From NCBI GenBank assembly GCA_025617745.1, contig CM046870.1, positions 5,027,285-5,091,284 on the forward strand: a DNA stretch of 64,000 nt. Reading direction: 5' to 3'. The notes under the pieces are model-generated. The model saw nothing but the letters and a program-made list of their open reading frames with translations, made no database searches and was not told the origin of the DNA. Numbering within the stretch: the first letter of the stretch is position 1; the number at the start of each line of letters is the position of its first letter. The translations under genes were made by a program, and so were the position numbers. Positions 1 through 10,754 of the stretch are shown here, in pieces. The DNA is from Heliocidaris erythrogramma. Its lineage: Eukaryota; Echinodermata; Echinoidea; Camarodonta; Echinometridae.

Positions 1-929
1 GAACACCAATAATGAATTAGATATTTTGACGGCACATTTTTTCTTTTTGTCGGCAGATGTTAGCTTTTGAATCTTGTTCATATTGTCGGCGCAATCACTT
101 CGGCAGCCCGCCCCAACCTCCCTTCAAAGTATAAAACTGCCTATGCTATTGACAATAAAAATATTTAAAGAGGAAATCTACAAAGTAAAACCAAACCTTC
201 CTTAGATTCTGACATGTCATGTCAATATTCATTTTAGACTTATCGACGAATAGTCATAATTATGAAAGATTTGTAAATATTGAATTAGTCATGATTAATC
301 GGAAATAAAATGCCTATCTGCGTTAAGTCCTAATCAATCATTTTATTTTTTTATTTCTACTGCAAGGATAATTACATGTATTTGATGTATGTATATTAAG
401 GCTTATCTCTTGTATTATTTTGTGCTGTAACAATGCTCTTCGTAATAGTAACTTCTTCATAAATGAGACAGAAAATGCTTCCATAGTCCGTCCAAAACAC
501 TAACTGCGTTCTTCCTTACATAAGATTCATTTGATTTCGTGATTGCGGTGTGTATATTCAAGGGATAGTTCTATTAGGATCATATTCAACAGCTCTTGAG
601 TGGATTGAATCATCGAAGTGTTATGTGTGGTAAATGATGTTTTGGGATTGTTGTTTTTTACAGTGGGGTATCTACGGGGGGTGCAGGGGGCACGTGACCC
701 GGACGGCACTTGAAGAGCGCGAAAAACGCAAAAGAGAGAATTTGGAAAAAGGGGAGAAATGAATTATAAGTCTTAAGGATTATGCGCCCCCAATCTGCAG
801 GGTAAATGCAAATAAATACAGTTTTTGAGTGCTTGAAATGCGAAATTGTTCTAATCCTCGGTCGCTTTGCTCCCTCGCATAAAATTATGTTGCTTCACGA
901 GCTCGTAATTTTTAAATAGCGTTTTTAAA
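1..929. other. No gene seen
   Basis: AT-rich sequence with a short GC-richer patch at 660-730 and a GGTCGCTTTGCTCCCTCGC motif (858-876) that recurs inverted near 5,200-5,300 and 5,630. Nothing codes convincingly. Confidence 0.5.
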
Positions 930-1267
930 GGGAATCTTGAGTTCTGGGAAAGGTGAAAAATAATTTGTGAGCTTTCTCATTCCTATATTGTATGTCAGTT
1001 TGGAAGATCATCATGGTAGAAACATCCCCTGAAAATGATTGCTCTTCAAATGCTCATTTCACTTGTGTGTAGTCCCATATACCCATTTCTGTGTGCAGTA
1101 CATGTGCTTTTCAGTGAGATTGGGTAATTTCTTATCTATTTTGATGATTCCAAAACAACACAGTATAAAACAATTCTTATGTAGACATGGTCAACCTTTC
1201 CCAATTCCTTTGAGACAGTTTCTTTCACAATGTAATTGCATGACCAGAGCTCTTCTTTATCTTTAAA
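930..1267. repeat. Dispersed ~350-bp repeat, copy 1
   Basis: Shares AATAATTTGTGAGCTTTCTC, TTGCTCTTCAAATGC, CCCATATACCCATTTCTGTG and CAACCTTTCCCAATT blocks with 19,695-20,066 and 34,198-34,573. No coding potential or clear ends. Confidence 0.75.
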
Positions 1268-3600
1268 GGGTTCAAATTTTGAAAAATTAAAATATAATTC
1301 TCGTAGCTTTGCTACTTATCTTGTAATTTTCATCACCCTCCAATTAAATATTGCACCCCAATACTGGATGAAGTGTATAATTATATAAAACAGCACTTGC
1401 AAAGGTTCAACATTTGAAAGAAATCTTAACTTTCGGTTGCTTTGCTGAAATTCCTCGAGTATTTATCAAAGAGTTTTCGTTAATTTTGCGCCCAATTTGA
1501 GAAGGGAGTGAATAGACAAAAGTTTATCAGTGTACAGGGGGGGGGGGGGGGGGGGGGTGCAACTTCATCTTTTGTCCCGTGCGCCATAATCCGTAGATTG
1601 TTTTGTTTGTTTGTGGTGGGTTTCTTTGGGGGGGGGGGGTTATATTCACTTCGCAGCAATTATTTTTGTAGGATTAGACCGAATTTAAGAGTTTACTTAC
1701 AATTTTTTGTAGATAAGAATGTTATAAAGGAAGGCAAATTTTAATTTCTATGAATGAAAAGAAAATAGATTTAGAAATTGATTTAATTCTTGTGAACTTG
1801 GGATATTCTTTCCATGTCTCGTTTTACAATGTTATACAAAATTATTGTTGAAATTAATTTTATTTCTTATCACCGATTCGAATGTCACCAATCATTGCCA
1901 GCAAATTTGTTTTCTTTAAAAAAAAATCACATGTGGGTTTAACTTTACGCCTGTTATTAAATTTGCAATTTTCCGCTGGAGCATGCGTTGTCTCATTTGT
2001 GCTTTATTCGTATTATCGACGATTTCGGACAAATCCGAAACAATGCGCCAGACCATTCTACCCCTACATGAAGACGTTTCGTCTGTGTCTAGAGACAACA
2101 GCAGGTTCAGATAATATGAATTCTATGTTCCGATTTTTATATTGGTCTGTTCTTTTCTTCTTTAAGTGTGCTTTATATTATTTTGTCCGATAACTTTAGT
2201 AGACGAAAACGCGATAGAGTAGTTAAAAATATAGATAATAATTATGATAAAGAACCGATTCAATAAAAGTACTCGTACTACCGTAGTAAATATTTCAATC
2301 AATTCATGCATAATTTTTTTTAATACAAATAAGTGATGACTTTTTTATATCAACTTGTAAAACCAAATCTGCGAGAAAAAAAATTAAGACCAAAATATAT
2401 ATCTCCCAATGTTTTGCCAAATTCATATTTCACTGCACAATGTATATTGATTCATTCACTTAACTTTTCATTTTAAAAAGCATACAGCATACAAACAGTA
2501 GAAATACAGAAATGTGTACAGAAAAAGAATTAATCCTCTTCTATAGAAAGAGAATAATAGGAAATAATGATAAATAAGCCCTAATACAGCAATCCTCGAC
2601 AATGTGCACATGAATCATACTAAACAAATAAGTTAATAGGCTAATCTATATGCAAATAAATCAAAGGTCAAACACAACCAAAATTCGTCAGATCATCTTA
2701 TCTACAATGAAAAAACATGCACGTAACAAGACAACTATCATTCGAACTATCGCCCCCGAAAAACTATCTTTTGAAAAAGCACCGCTATATAGGACAACTA
2801 CCACGAGATAATTTACCCCTTAGGACAATATCCCCCTTATAGTGGTCGTTGTCCGGGGCTGTCGTCAAATAAAGCTACGGGTCAATCTGCAGACAAGAGT
2901 TACGCTAGAAACGAAAAAAACAAAACAAACCATCCTATATTATATAGTTTCTTTTGAGGTACTTTTTCGAGTATCATTTGGAATCATATTCCATAACGTA
3001 ATACTCTGATAATATGCATAATATAAAACATTAACAAAATATTCGTATCGTTGGCGACAAGCTACACGGTGTTCTAGCATAGATTTATTAACTCCCTAAA
3101 AAGTAAAATGTTAAATCACTGACCATCTATAAAATGGCCAGGGAGTGACAGTGGTTTCAAAATGGCAGATCAACATTTTAAACATGCTAGATACCACCTT
3201 TATAGTGTTGGATCCAGCATGTTAAACGAGCTCAGCTACCATTATCATGATTATGTAAACGCTATCACTTCTCAGCGCTTTTTAATGATGATTTGACACT
3301 TTTATTTTATTCGATTATTTTATTTTATTTTATTTATGTAAGGCACTCTTTACACAAATTTTAAAGAAGTGATAAACATGCAAAATTAATTGTATGGAGT
3401 TTTAAAAACATCCCATTGATTCTCTTTGTAATTAGTACAGCATTTTCCCCTGGACTTTAATGAGAATAATAAATAGACTGAGGTAAGAAAAAGGTTATAT
3501 ATATATATATATATTGTAATTATAAAGAGAAGATGAGGAGGCCTGCTATATACGGTCAAGAATGAATGGTGGATGCCTTCCCTGTATAGTTTGGTAAAAA
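1268..3600. other. No gene seen
   Basis: AT-rich, G-runs at 1540 and 1629. Frames at 1,882-2,193 have no recognisable domain or splice context. Confidence 0.5.
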
Positions 3601-3643
3601 CAAGTGACTATATAAGCCTGAAATGATTATACCGTCCGGCCGT

Positions 3644-3713
3644 GTCTCGGTAGCTCAGTGGTAGAGCATTGGTACGTTAAGCCAGTGGCCCGGTTCGATT
3701 CCCGGTTGGGTCG
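3644..3713 (+). tRNA. tRNA-like sequence (degenerate, anticodon position GTT)
   Basis: Cloverleaf-like: acceptor GTCTCGG against TTGGGTC with one mismatch and several G-T pairs, A-box TAGCTCAGTGG, anticodon arm TTGGT/GCCAG around loop ACGTTAA, B-box GGTTCGATTCC. C at position 33 instead of T and a mismatched T stem make it unlikely to work in translation. It is flanked by an 11-bp inverted repeat (AAGCCTGAAAT at 3614, ATTTCAGGCTT at 3715). Confidence 0.45.
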
Positions 3714-3867
3714 ATTTCAGGCTTTATTTAAAAAAAAATATTATATATATACATATACATATATATAATATTGTGAAAGAAATTGCGAGAATAACGTTGC
3801 CTAGCTCAATCAAAGTTCCCCAGAGCTGTCCTCCCTTTTTGAAATTTTTGCAAAGGCTGAAAAAAAT

Positions 3868-3937
3868 GTCTCCGCCGGAATCGAACCCGGGTCGTTGGCT
3901 TAGAACGCCAATGCCTTAACCAATAGACCACGGAGAC
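3868..3937 (-). tRNA. tRNA-like sequence, anticodon TCT (Arg), probably a pseudogene
   Basis: Perfect 7-bp acceptor (GTCTCCG / CGGAGAC), good D arm, anticodon stem TTGGC/GCCAA with loop GTTCTAA (T33 present). The T stem lacks one base (CCGGG against CCGG), leaving 70 nt. B-box GGTTCGATTCC is intact. Either a decayed tRNA-Arg or a tRNA-derived repeat head. Confidence 0.5.
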
Positions 3938-3999
3938 GGGTTAGTGGTTTCGGCGACACCAGATTCAATTGACCGACAGATTACGCGGACATCGAGCAA

Positions 4000-4169
4000 G
4001 GTTATGGGGACATTGCATGGGCGTTAATCGTTACGTAACTCTATTCATCATGGGGGGGGGGACGACACAATAGCCGTCCCCCCCCCCCCCATGATGAATA
4101 GAGTTACGTAACGATTAACGCCCATGGGACATTGGGATGACGTATAACAATGCGAATGTCCCCATAACC
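4000..4169. mobile_element. Palindromic MITE with poly-G/poly-C centre
   Basis: Ends GGTTATGGGGACATT / AATGTCCCCATAACC. Arms include GTTACGTAACTCTATTCATC and its inverse; the loop region is flanked by G9-10 and C13 runs. Confidence 0.85.
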
Positions 4170-4499
4170 ATATATATACAAGTATATATACATATATATA
4201 TATATATATATAATTACAAATCAAGACAAGCCTATCTGGAGCAAGGTGCCTCCTTAAAAAAAGATTATCCCCACTTGCTAATGCTTTCAAGTTGATAAAG
4301 CTCTTAGCCGCGAATTTGCGCATTACACTTGAGCAGTCCAAGCAAGTAGTTCTGTGATAACTCCTTGGTCAAGCTATTTTGTCCCATACGCCCAGGCGTA
4401 GCCAGAATTTTTCAACAAGGGGGGCCAGACGTGAAGGATCCAACCGCATAGCCAGGATTTCATTTTAGGGGGCGGTTGTGGGGGCACGCTAACGGTGCG

Positions 4500-5190
4500 A
4501 AATTGGTGATGAGCACGCTAAGCGTGCTCCCACGGAGTGGGTGCAGGGAGTTTTCCTCCTCCCCCGCGAAGCGCGAAAGCTCTTGCGTTTTACAGCAAAT
4601 TTGAGAAAAAGATAACGGTTTGTAACACTTTTTGTAAAGGCGGAAGGTTAGTTCGACTTTTTGCACTGTATGTAACAGGGGTGGGTGCAGGGAGGGGGAG
4701 TTTCCCCCTTCCCACGCGAAGCGCGAAAGCTCTAACGTTTTTAGTAAATTTTGAGAGAGAGATAAACGGCTCGTAGCAAACATTTTTTTAGGCGGAAAGT
4801 TATAGTTCGACGCCCTGACTGCTTTTCAGTTATTAGGACGTAATACTGCGCACTACATATTATGTAACAGGGGTGGGTGCAGGGAGGGGGAGTTTCCCCC
4901 TTTCAGCGCGAAGCGCGAAAGCTCTGACATTTTAGCATCTTTTTCTTTTAGGCGGAATGTTAGTTCACCGCCCTGGCTGCTTTTCAGTTATTTTGGACGC
5001 AATACTGCACTGTATGTAACAGGGAAGGAGAGTTTCCCCCTTCCCACGCGAAGCGTGAAAGCTGTGACATTTTTAGCAAATTTGAGAGAAAGATAACGGC
5101 TTGTAGCAAACAATTTTGAGGCGTAAAGTTATAGTTCGACGCCCGGACTGCTTTTCAATTATTTGGACGCAACATTTCACATGCGAGGGA
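4500..5190. repeat. Tandem repeat with GCGAAGCGCGAAAGCTC
   Basis: Four diverged units of about 150-190 bp (near 4,530, 4,672, 4,864 and 5,016), each with GGGTGCAGGGAG, a GTTTCCCCCTT block, GCGAAGCGCGAAAGCTC and GACTGCTTTTCAGTTATT. Confidence 0.82.
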
Positions 5191-5659
5191 GCGAAGCCAG
5201 TAGGGTATCTAGGGATTATCTAGCCCCCCCCCCCCCCCCTCCCCCGAGTGCCCAAACTTATCTACGTTATTGTACAAGCGAGGGAGCAAAGCGACTGAGC
5301 GGGAAAATTTGCCATTCTTAACCCTAAAAAACGCAATTTCTTGTGCATTTTACCCAGGAAATTTTGTATTTGACCACTGCAGTTGAGCGGTAGAGAAGCT
5401 CGCATTTTATACATAGATAAATGGTTTTCTATTCACTCACTTCTACAATCGAGAAATTTAGCAAGGCGACCTGAACTTGATATTTCTTTCAAAAGAAAAA
5501 ACATGATATAGTGAGCAAAGTAATTACATCTTCATTTTTTAAAACTTTTTTTTAAACCCTTTAAGCTATTTAAGAACTATATGCTGGGGGAGTGAAATTA
5601 AGAGGTCCTGAAAGAAAATAATTATGCGAAGGAGCAAAGCGATCGAGCTTTGGAAATAG

Positions 5660-5897
5660 TCACTATGAACATGACGAACAAAGAAGCGGACAATTTATGC
5701 AGCTCCTCATTGTACCCTTCACAATTGCACTGGTTAATAAAAGAACATCCATTCATTGCTATCCTGTAAAAATATGTAGAACAGGTGTCACATAATAGCA
5801 GTGATGGCATGTCCTTTTGTCTACTAGAGCTATTGTGGAGGGTACAATTAGGAGCTGCATAAATTGTCCGCTCTCTTTGTCACCGTGTTCATAGTGA
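5660..5897. mobile_element. MITE with ~60-bp terminal inverted repeats
   Basis: Left CACTATGAACATGACG...GCGGACAATTTATGCAGCTC, right the inverse ending CACCGTGTTCATAGTG. Short unique centre. Confidence 0.8.
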
Positions 5898-5954
5898 GTA
5901 TACACATGAACAATATATTAAAAGTATGGATTTATGAGTGATATCCATGCATAA

Positions 5955-5960
5955 TTTATT
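5955..5960 (-). promoter_or_regulatory. Candidate polyadenylation signal of the death/B-box gene
   Basis: AATAAA on the minus strand, about 315 nt beyond the stop codon. The intervening stretch is a GA-rich simple repeat (6,020-6,160). Position and hexamer fit a 3'UTR end, but no transcript evidence is available. Confidence 0.35.
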
Positions 5961-6273
5961 CAACTTAGAACAGTGAAAAAGAATCACAGATGAAAAGAAA
6001 TCAAATGGTGAAATATGAGGCATGCAGAGAGAAAGAAAGAAAGGAAGAGAGAGGGGGATAAATTGGATGAGAAGAACGGAGAAATAGGGATGGATGAATA
6101 GTGGCTAGAGATAAAGAGAGGCCATGAAAGAAAGAGAATGAAGGAATGAAGTAAAAAAAAGAGGGCTGAGTGCAGCGTGGATAGGCAATCGAAGTGACTT
6201 GCGATAAACTTAAGTGAGGGACTTAATTTACAGAGTTAAATCATGCTTTGCGATGGAAGATAACGTCAGACAT

Positions 6274-7742
6274 TTACTCCATTAGAGCTTTAAACTCAGC
6301 GAGGGATGGACGCCGTCGGAAGAAGTAAATCTGTTCTTGATCAGCAACGGCTAGTCGATTGGGTGTCAAAGACACTACCTGAATCCAATTGTTCCAGGAC
6401 GGCAGTTGACTGTTCACCTCCATGTTGTCCACAATGCTCTCTATCTTCAAACCTTTCTTGGAGTACTTGGTGATAGACATTCTCTCTTCATGTGATACCA
6501 TGGCAACGTAGATGTTTCCATTTTCATCGCACGTACTGATAGGACAGTGCGCAAGTGAACCTTCTATCAGCGTCTTTTCCTTACCATCGGTCGTCAAAAC
6601 ACGGACAGCATCCTGTACGCCAAACTGAGAATGCGTGTAAGCCACGTTTCCAGATGGCAAGGGAAGCAAGAGCCATGGTGCGAGAGTGGTCTTCAGAGGT
6701 GCTTTGATAGGAGCCCCACCTGTACAATCATACTCGACGACCTCCCTCTTTGTACAGTCACCCCTAATAACATTTCCTGTCGCAGATACGCGGATTGACA
6801 CCAAAAAGTCGCTCTTTTCGGTCTGAAACTCGGTGGGTTCCATTGTTCCATCGAGATTGTAAATCTTGATGGTTCTTGATGGTCCTCCACATATGATTAA
6901 CTTATCGTTGGGAAGCTGATCCATATAACGAACTTTAGTGTCATCAAGAATTCTAGTCGTGGAATTCGATTCAAGATTTATGACATCGATACCTCCGTTT
7001 ACATATCCGACTGCAATGCGACCATCACGAAGTTTCACCAACGAATTCAAGTTCCTCATCTTATCCAGAGGAAGAGTATAGTTTTCTCTGTCTTTTTGCC
7101 ATCCTGAAACATCTTGAACACGACCGAATGAGGCACCTTTATCTGGAACAAAAGAAACTCGAAGGCCATCAATATTTCGTAGGACACCTTCATCACTGAG
7201 GGCTTGTTCTAGTCTTTCAAGATGTGTCAATATTTGGCGGTTTTCTTTCTCTTCCTTAAGGCTCTCATCGGTTGTGAGGACACGAGTAAGATGATTTTCA
7301 GAATCTCGGAGGTAAGTGATTAGCTTCATGAATACACCATTCTTATCTTCATCATAGAGGGATTTAAGTAACTGTACTTGTTCTAGAGCGATGTCCTTTT
7401 GTTTTGTCATTTCTGATATGAGATCCACAAAGGTCAAATTGATTTGGTTGGCGATATCATCAACAAGCCTCCTTCTAGATCCGAAATGAGGAGAAGATGA
7501 AAAACGACGATGACATGCCATTAGCTCTCTCTCAATGTCAGGAATCTTGCCCAGAGCTTCGGTAATTGTTTTTCTCCTTTCTGTCTCTGCGCCTCTCGCT
7601 GACTTGAATTGATGTCCATTGTGAGACTCCAGATGACATTCGCTGCAGTAGATGTCATTGCAATCGATGCAATAAATGGACGCCCGTCTATCCATGTGGA
7701 GTTTGCAGTTGGCTTGGGATGCATCGTTCGACATGTTCGAGG
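6274..7742 (-). CDS. Exon 2 of the death/B-box gene (B-box, helical region, propeller-like C-terminus)
   Basis: An uninterrupted frame runs from a TTTCAG acceptor to a stop at 6276-6274. If translation began inside this exon (ATG at 7734) it would give a 486-aa B-box protein without the death domain, so an alternative short form is possible. Zinc ligands in that numbering are C10, H13, C22, C25, C30, C33, H38 and H41. The long intronless 3' coding exon is typical of invertebrate TRIM-NHL-like genes. Confidence 0.85.
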
Positions 7743-8514
7743 CTGAAACATAAAATAGACAGTACCTTTCCCACTATATAGGCTTATGGGTCACTAAATG
7801 TTTCTACATGTAGATACAAACAATATTATAAATCAACTAATCATCATCAAAGCTGCAGCTACCATCATGACCATACGAACTGCTACAACCCACCCGGCAA
7901 CCCACGAGATAGATAACGAAACGGATGGCGCACTCGTGAGACTGACATCCCACACGGGCCTTTAAGTGACAACTGTCCTGAAACGAATCAGAGGTGTCGG
8001 AACGTAGGACCAGGACAATGCATGGGGGGACATCTTTTGTCCGCCAGACAAAAGATCCCCCATCCATTGTCCGAGCCCGACGTTCCGACGCCTCTGTCCT
8101 GAAGGCCTACCAACCTAGACCATCATTTTATTTATTTAAATGTTCAGTTTAATAAACTTATGGATGAAAAAGTGCATCATGGCAGAAATAAAACATTATT
8201 TAAATAATGACTAAAATACCTGAATTGGGCCTAATGATGTTTTGAGCAAGTTCTTTTTTGTTGATTTTATCTAAAGCCTCTGCAAGGTTCCTGCGACAGC
8301 TTGATGGAAGCTGGTCGTTCTTCCACACCGTAAGCACACGTCGCACGGCACTACGAATATCGCCGACATTGTTATGTTTGATTTGGTCCAGATGAGGTTG
8401 TTCCAAGCCCAGATGAAGACCAAGTCTATTGTAGTCCTGAGGTTCGATGTTTCCCGCCACCCAGTCAATTTCGATATCCTCGATCGCGCTTTGTTCACCT
8501 CCGTCTGCCATCAT
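6274..8514 (-). CDS. Death-domain / B-box / beta-propeller protein (TRIM-like without RING), two exons
   Basis: Two exons join cleanly: 8514-8220, then 7742-6274 (minus strand). The donor at 8219-8218 follows CAG and the acceptor is TTTCAG before 7742; phase 1 plus 2 nt makes an Ala codon, giving about 587 aa. Residues ~16-95 resemble a death domain (Trp near its start, the helix motif LGLEQPHLDQI, a later VLTVWKND). Residues ~111-142 are a complete B-box with eight zinc ligands in the pattern C-x2-H-x8-C-x2-C-x4-C-x2-C-x4-H-x2-H. A helical region (~155-285) follows, then a C-terminal half with short strand-rich repeats (e.g. NSLVKLRDGRIAVGYVNGGI) like an NHL/WD-type propeller. Known B-box proteins of this shape act in ubiquitin or innate-immune signalling, and death domains recruit adaptors; that role here is inferred. 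There is no RING, so ligase activity is not implied. The start is one of two adjacent ATGs (8514 or 8511). Confidence 0.82.
7989..8095. repeat. Long fold-back in the intron of the death/B-box gene
   Basis: CAGAGGTGTCGGAACGTAGG...CATCTTTTGTC, spacer CGCCA, then GACAAAAGAT...CGTTCCGACGCCTCTG. Arms near 50 bp with few mismatches and a very small loop. Either a MITE or a hairpin-forming insert. Confidence 0.8.
8220..8514 (-). CDS. Exon 1 of the death/B-box gene (death-like domain)
   Basis: 98 codons plus one base. It opens MMADGGEQS and ends ...NIIRPNS before a GTATTTTAG donor. Two ATGs are adjacent and the second (8511) is followed by GCA. Reading past the donor gives only four codons before a stop, which supports splicing. 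The fold call rests on the spacing of hydrophobic and Trp positions, not on a database search. Confidence 0.78.
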
Positions 8515-8524
8515 GCAAGACAAG

Positions 8525-9424
8525 AATTGACTAATTACTATACAGCTTTATAAGATATCATTGAATAACATGTAAAGAGGGCAACACCCAGAAAAGATGA
8601 TGAACATAATAGTCTGGTGTAGGTATGCGTGTCAAGTTATATGTCAAGTGTAGGTGATGTGATATAATCGCGGTCTATGTCAATATACTTTACAGTAGTA
8701 TTTTTTACACTTTAGACTGCCGCAGTCTAAAATAAATGAAATATCAATTATTAAATACTAACCCTTGGCGGTGGAACAGGGTTTTCTCCTGGGGGGGGGG
8801 GGGGGGGGGGGGTGTCTTATTGAGACCTGTACATCATCCGCGTACACGAAAACGGATAAAAGGGTACTTTTTCAGCATTAGGTGCGTAACCCGGGTTACG
8901 CGTTTAGGGTATCAAAAACAGCAAAAATTAAGAAAAAGGGTATCAAATTCAGAGGTGATAAGAAGATCCGCGGAAAGGGGGGGGGGGGGTATAGTTCGGT
9001 AATGTGTTCCAAATTAGGTTGAATTTCTTATACGGTTCCCCTCAAATAGGATGTAAAATACCACGCAATTAGATATAAAATCGCCGTTAAGGGTATAAAA
9101 ATCAGAGACGGGTTTCCCTGTTTAGGGTATCGAACTACTCCTACGGCAATCCCCGTTTAGGGTTCTTTTCAGAAAGTGATTTACGCAGATGTACAGGTCT
9201 CATGGAGACATGCCTCCCTGGGCCCTGGGGTTTTCGTTTTCGTTTCTAGGGGTGGATGGGGAAATACGTCACAATCTACATGGCTAAATTTTCGGATTCC
9301 CATCAAATTCACATGAGAAAATGAAAACAGGTACAAACGAACAATCAAAAGTTCGAAAACAGAATGACAAATCTCTCCAACAGAAAATTAGGCCTACAGC
9401 TCAGCTGCAGAATAGGCTAATCAA
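8525..9424. other. No gene seen; upstream flank of the death/B-box gene
   Basis: Expected promoter side of the death/B-box gene. Contains G-runs at 8791 and 8979 and no recognised motif. Confidence 0.4.
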
Positions 9425-9522
9425 CCTCCTCCTCCTCCTCCTTCTCCTTCTCCTCCTTCTTCTTCTTCTTCTTATTCTTCTTCTTCTTCTTCTTCTTCTT
9501 CTTCTTCTTCTTCTTCTTTTAA
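9425..9522. repeat. CTC/CTT microsatellite
   Basis: CTC units followed by about 20 CTT units; yields a spurious poly-Leu frame. Confidence 0.95.
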
Positions 9523-9960
9523 TTATTATCTAAATAGGGGAGGGAGCGGCACCCCCCCCCCCCCGATCCCCCTATGCCTGATAAATATAATAGTAAATTT
9601 TTAATGTTGGGATTTAAAATGGTTGATACGATCATTAAACTTTGATCCATATATACATATTTACTCAATGAAATGCTTATTCTATTACACTCTTCTGCGA
9701 ATTTCGGCGTCGAGTCAACATACTCCCTATAACCTCTTACATAGAACATGATGATTACTTTGGGAGATATGAGAAAATATGATCTACTTTTTTAAAGTAG
9801 CACTACAGAAAATACACTGACGGAGTATGACCTCTTAAACGATTTCAAGAATATATTTAGATATTATCCATTTGATTGTATTAGTTCCATAAAACAAATA
9901 AATACATGTACATACAAAACCATGTCAAATACATGCGCAGTATATATACTTTTGGACACC

Positions 9961-10100
9961 TGGGGAGTGTTTCATCAAATGTTTTGTCAGTGAATTTTAC
10001 CGACTAATTTGCTCTCAGTCAATCAAATGCAAGGATTTCAGTAGCTTATAACAGTTGTCGGTAAAAATCACTGACAAAATGCTTGATGAAACGCTCCCCA
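9961..10100. mobile_element. MITE, GGAGCGTTTCATCAAG family
   Basis: About 140 bp, almost fully palindromic: GGGGAGTGTTTCATCAAA ... TGATGAAACGCTCCCC. Inner block GTCAGTGATTTTTACCGAC with its inverse, and CAGTAGCTTATAACAG in the middle. Confidence 0.85.
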
Positions 10101-10550
10101 GATACATAGGCCTACACGCTCAAACAAGCTTCTTGACATGGCTCCCCTTTTCCTTCTTTTCATTCTCATGTTTCCTTTAATGCATTTGATAGTAATAAAT
10201 GCCCGTGTGTTTTTATGTATTATGTTTAACTTTCTGTATTTATAGCTATGTCTATTTATGAAAGGTTTTTATTATCAAATTCTTTGCTCACATGCAATAC
10301 ATCCTGTAAAAACGATTAGAGTGAGGTTAGTAAAATCATTTTATAATGTGTCAACAAGTGATAAAATAAAATACGAGTAGGATATTACCTCAATGTTTGA
10401 AATTCTGGATTCTTACGTGACCATGCTTAGAGTACATCTGCCCCATCCACAGTTTGGGATTCCAAATTTCTGTCTGCCCTCCGGACAAAAAATATTATTC
10501 TTGAAAAAAAAAAAAGAATTTCTACAACGTATACATATACAGTACATACT

Positions 10551-10754
10551 GGCCCGAATTCACACAGGAGGTTTAAACCGTAGGTTTAAACCATGGCTAA
10601 GGTTTAAACCTCTGTAAGCGTACTAAAATAAGCGTAAGTAAGCGCTCAAAGAATATACATGATCGGATCGGATTCCGTGCGCACGTACGCTTAGAAAACC
10701 CAGGAGGGGGTTTAAACCATGGTTTAAATCAAACCTCCTTTGTGAATTCGGGCT
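10551..10754. mobile_element. MITE with GGCCCGAATTCACA ends
   Basis: Terminal inverted repeats GGCCCGAATTCACACAGG / TTGTGAATTCGGGCT followed by several GGTTTAAACC palindromes on each side. Confidence 0.8.

Noticed and set aside
1882-2193. 103-codon plus frame
   Set aside because: No recognisable domain, AT-rich codons, no splice context.
9321-9533. Poly-Leu frame
   Set aside because: CTT/CTC microsatellite.
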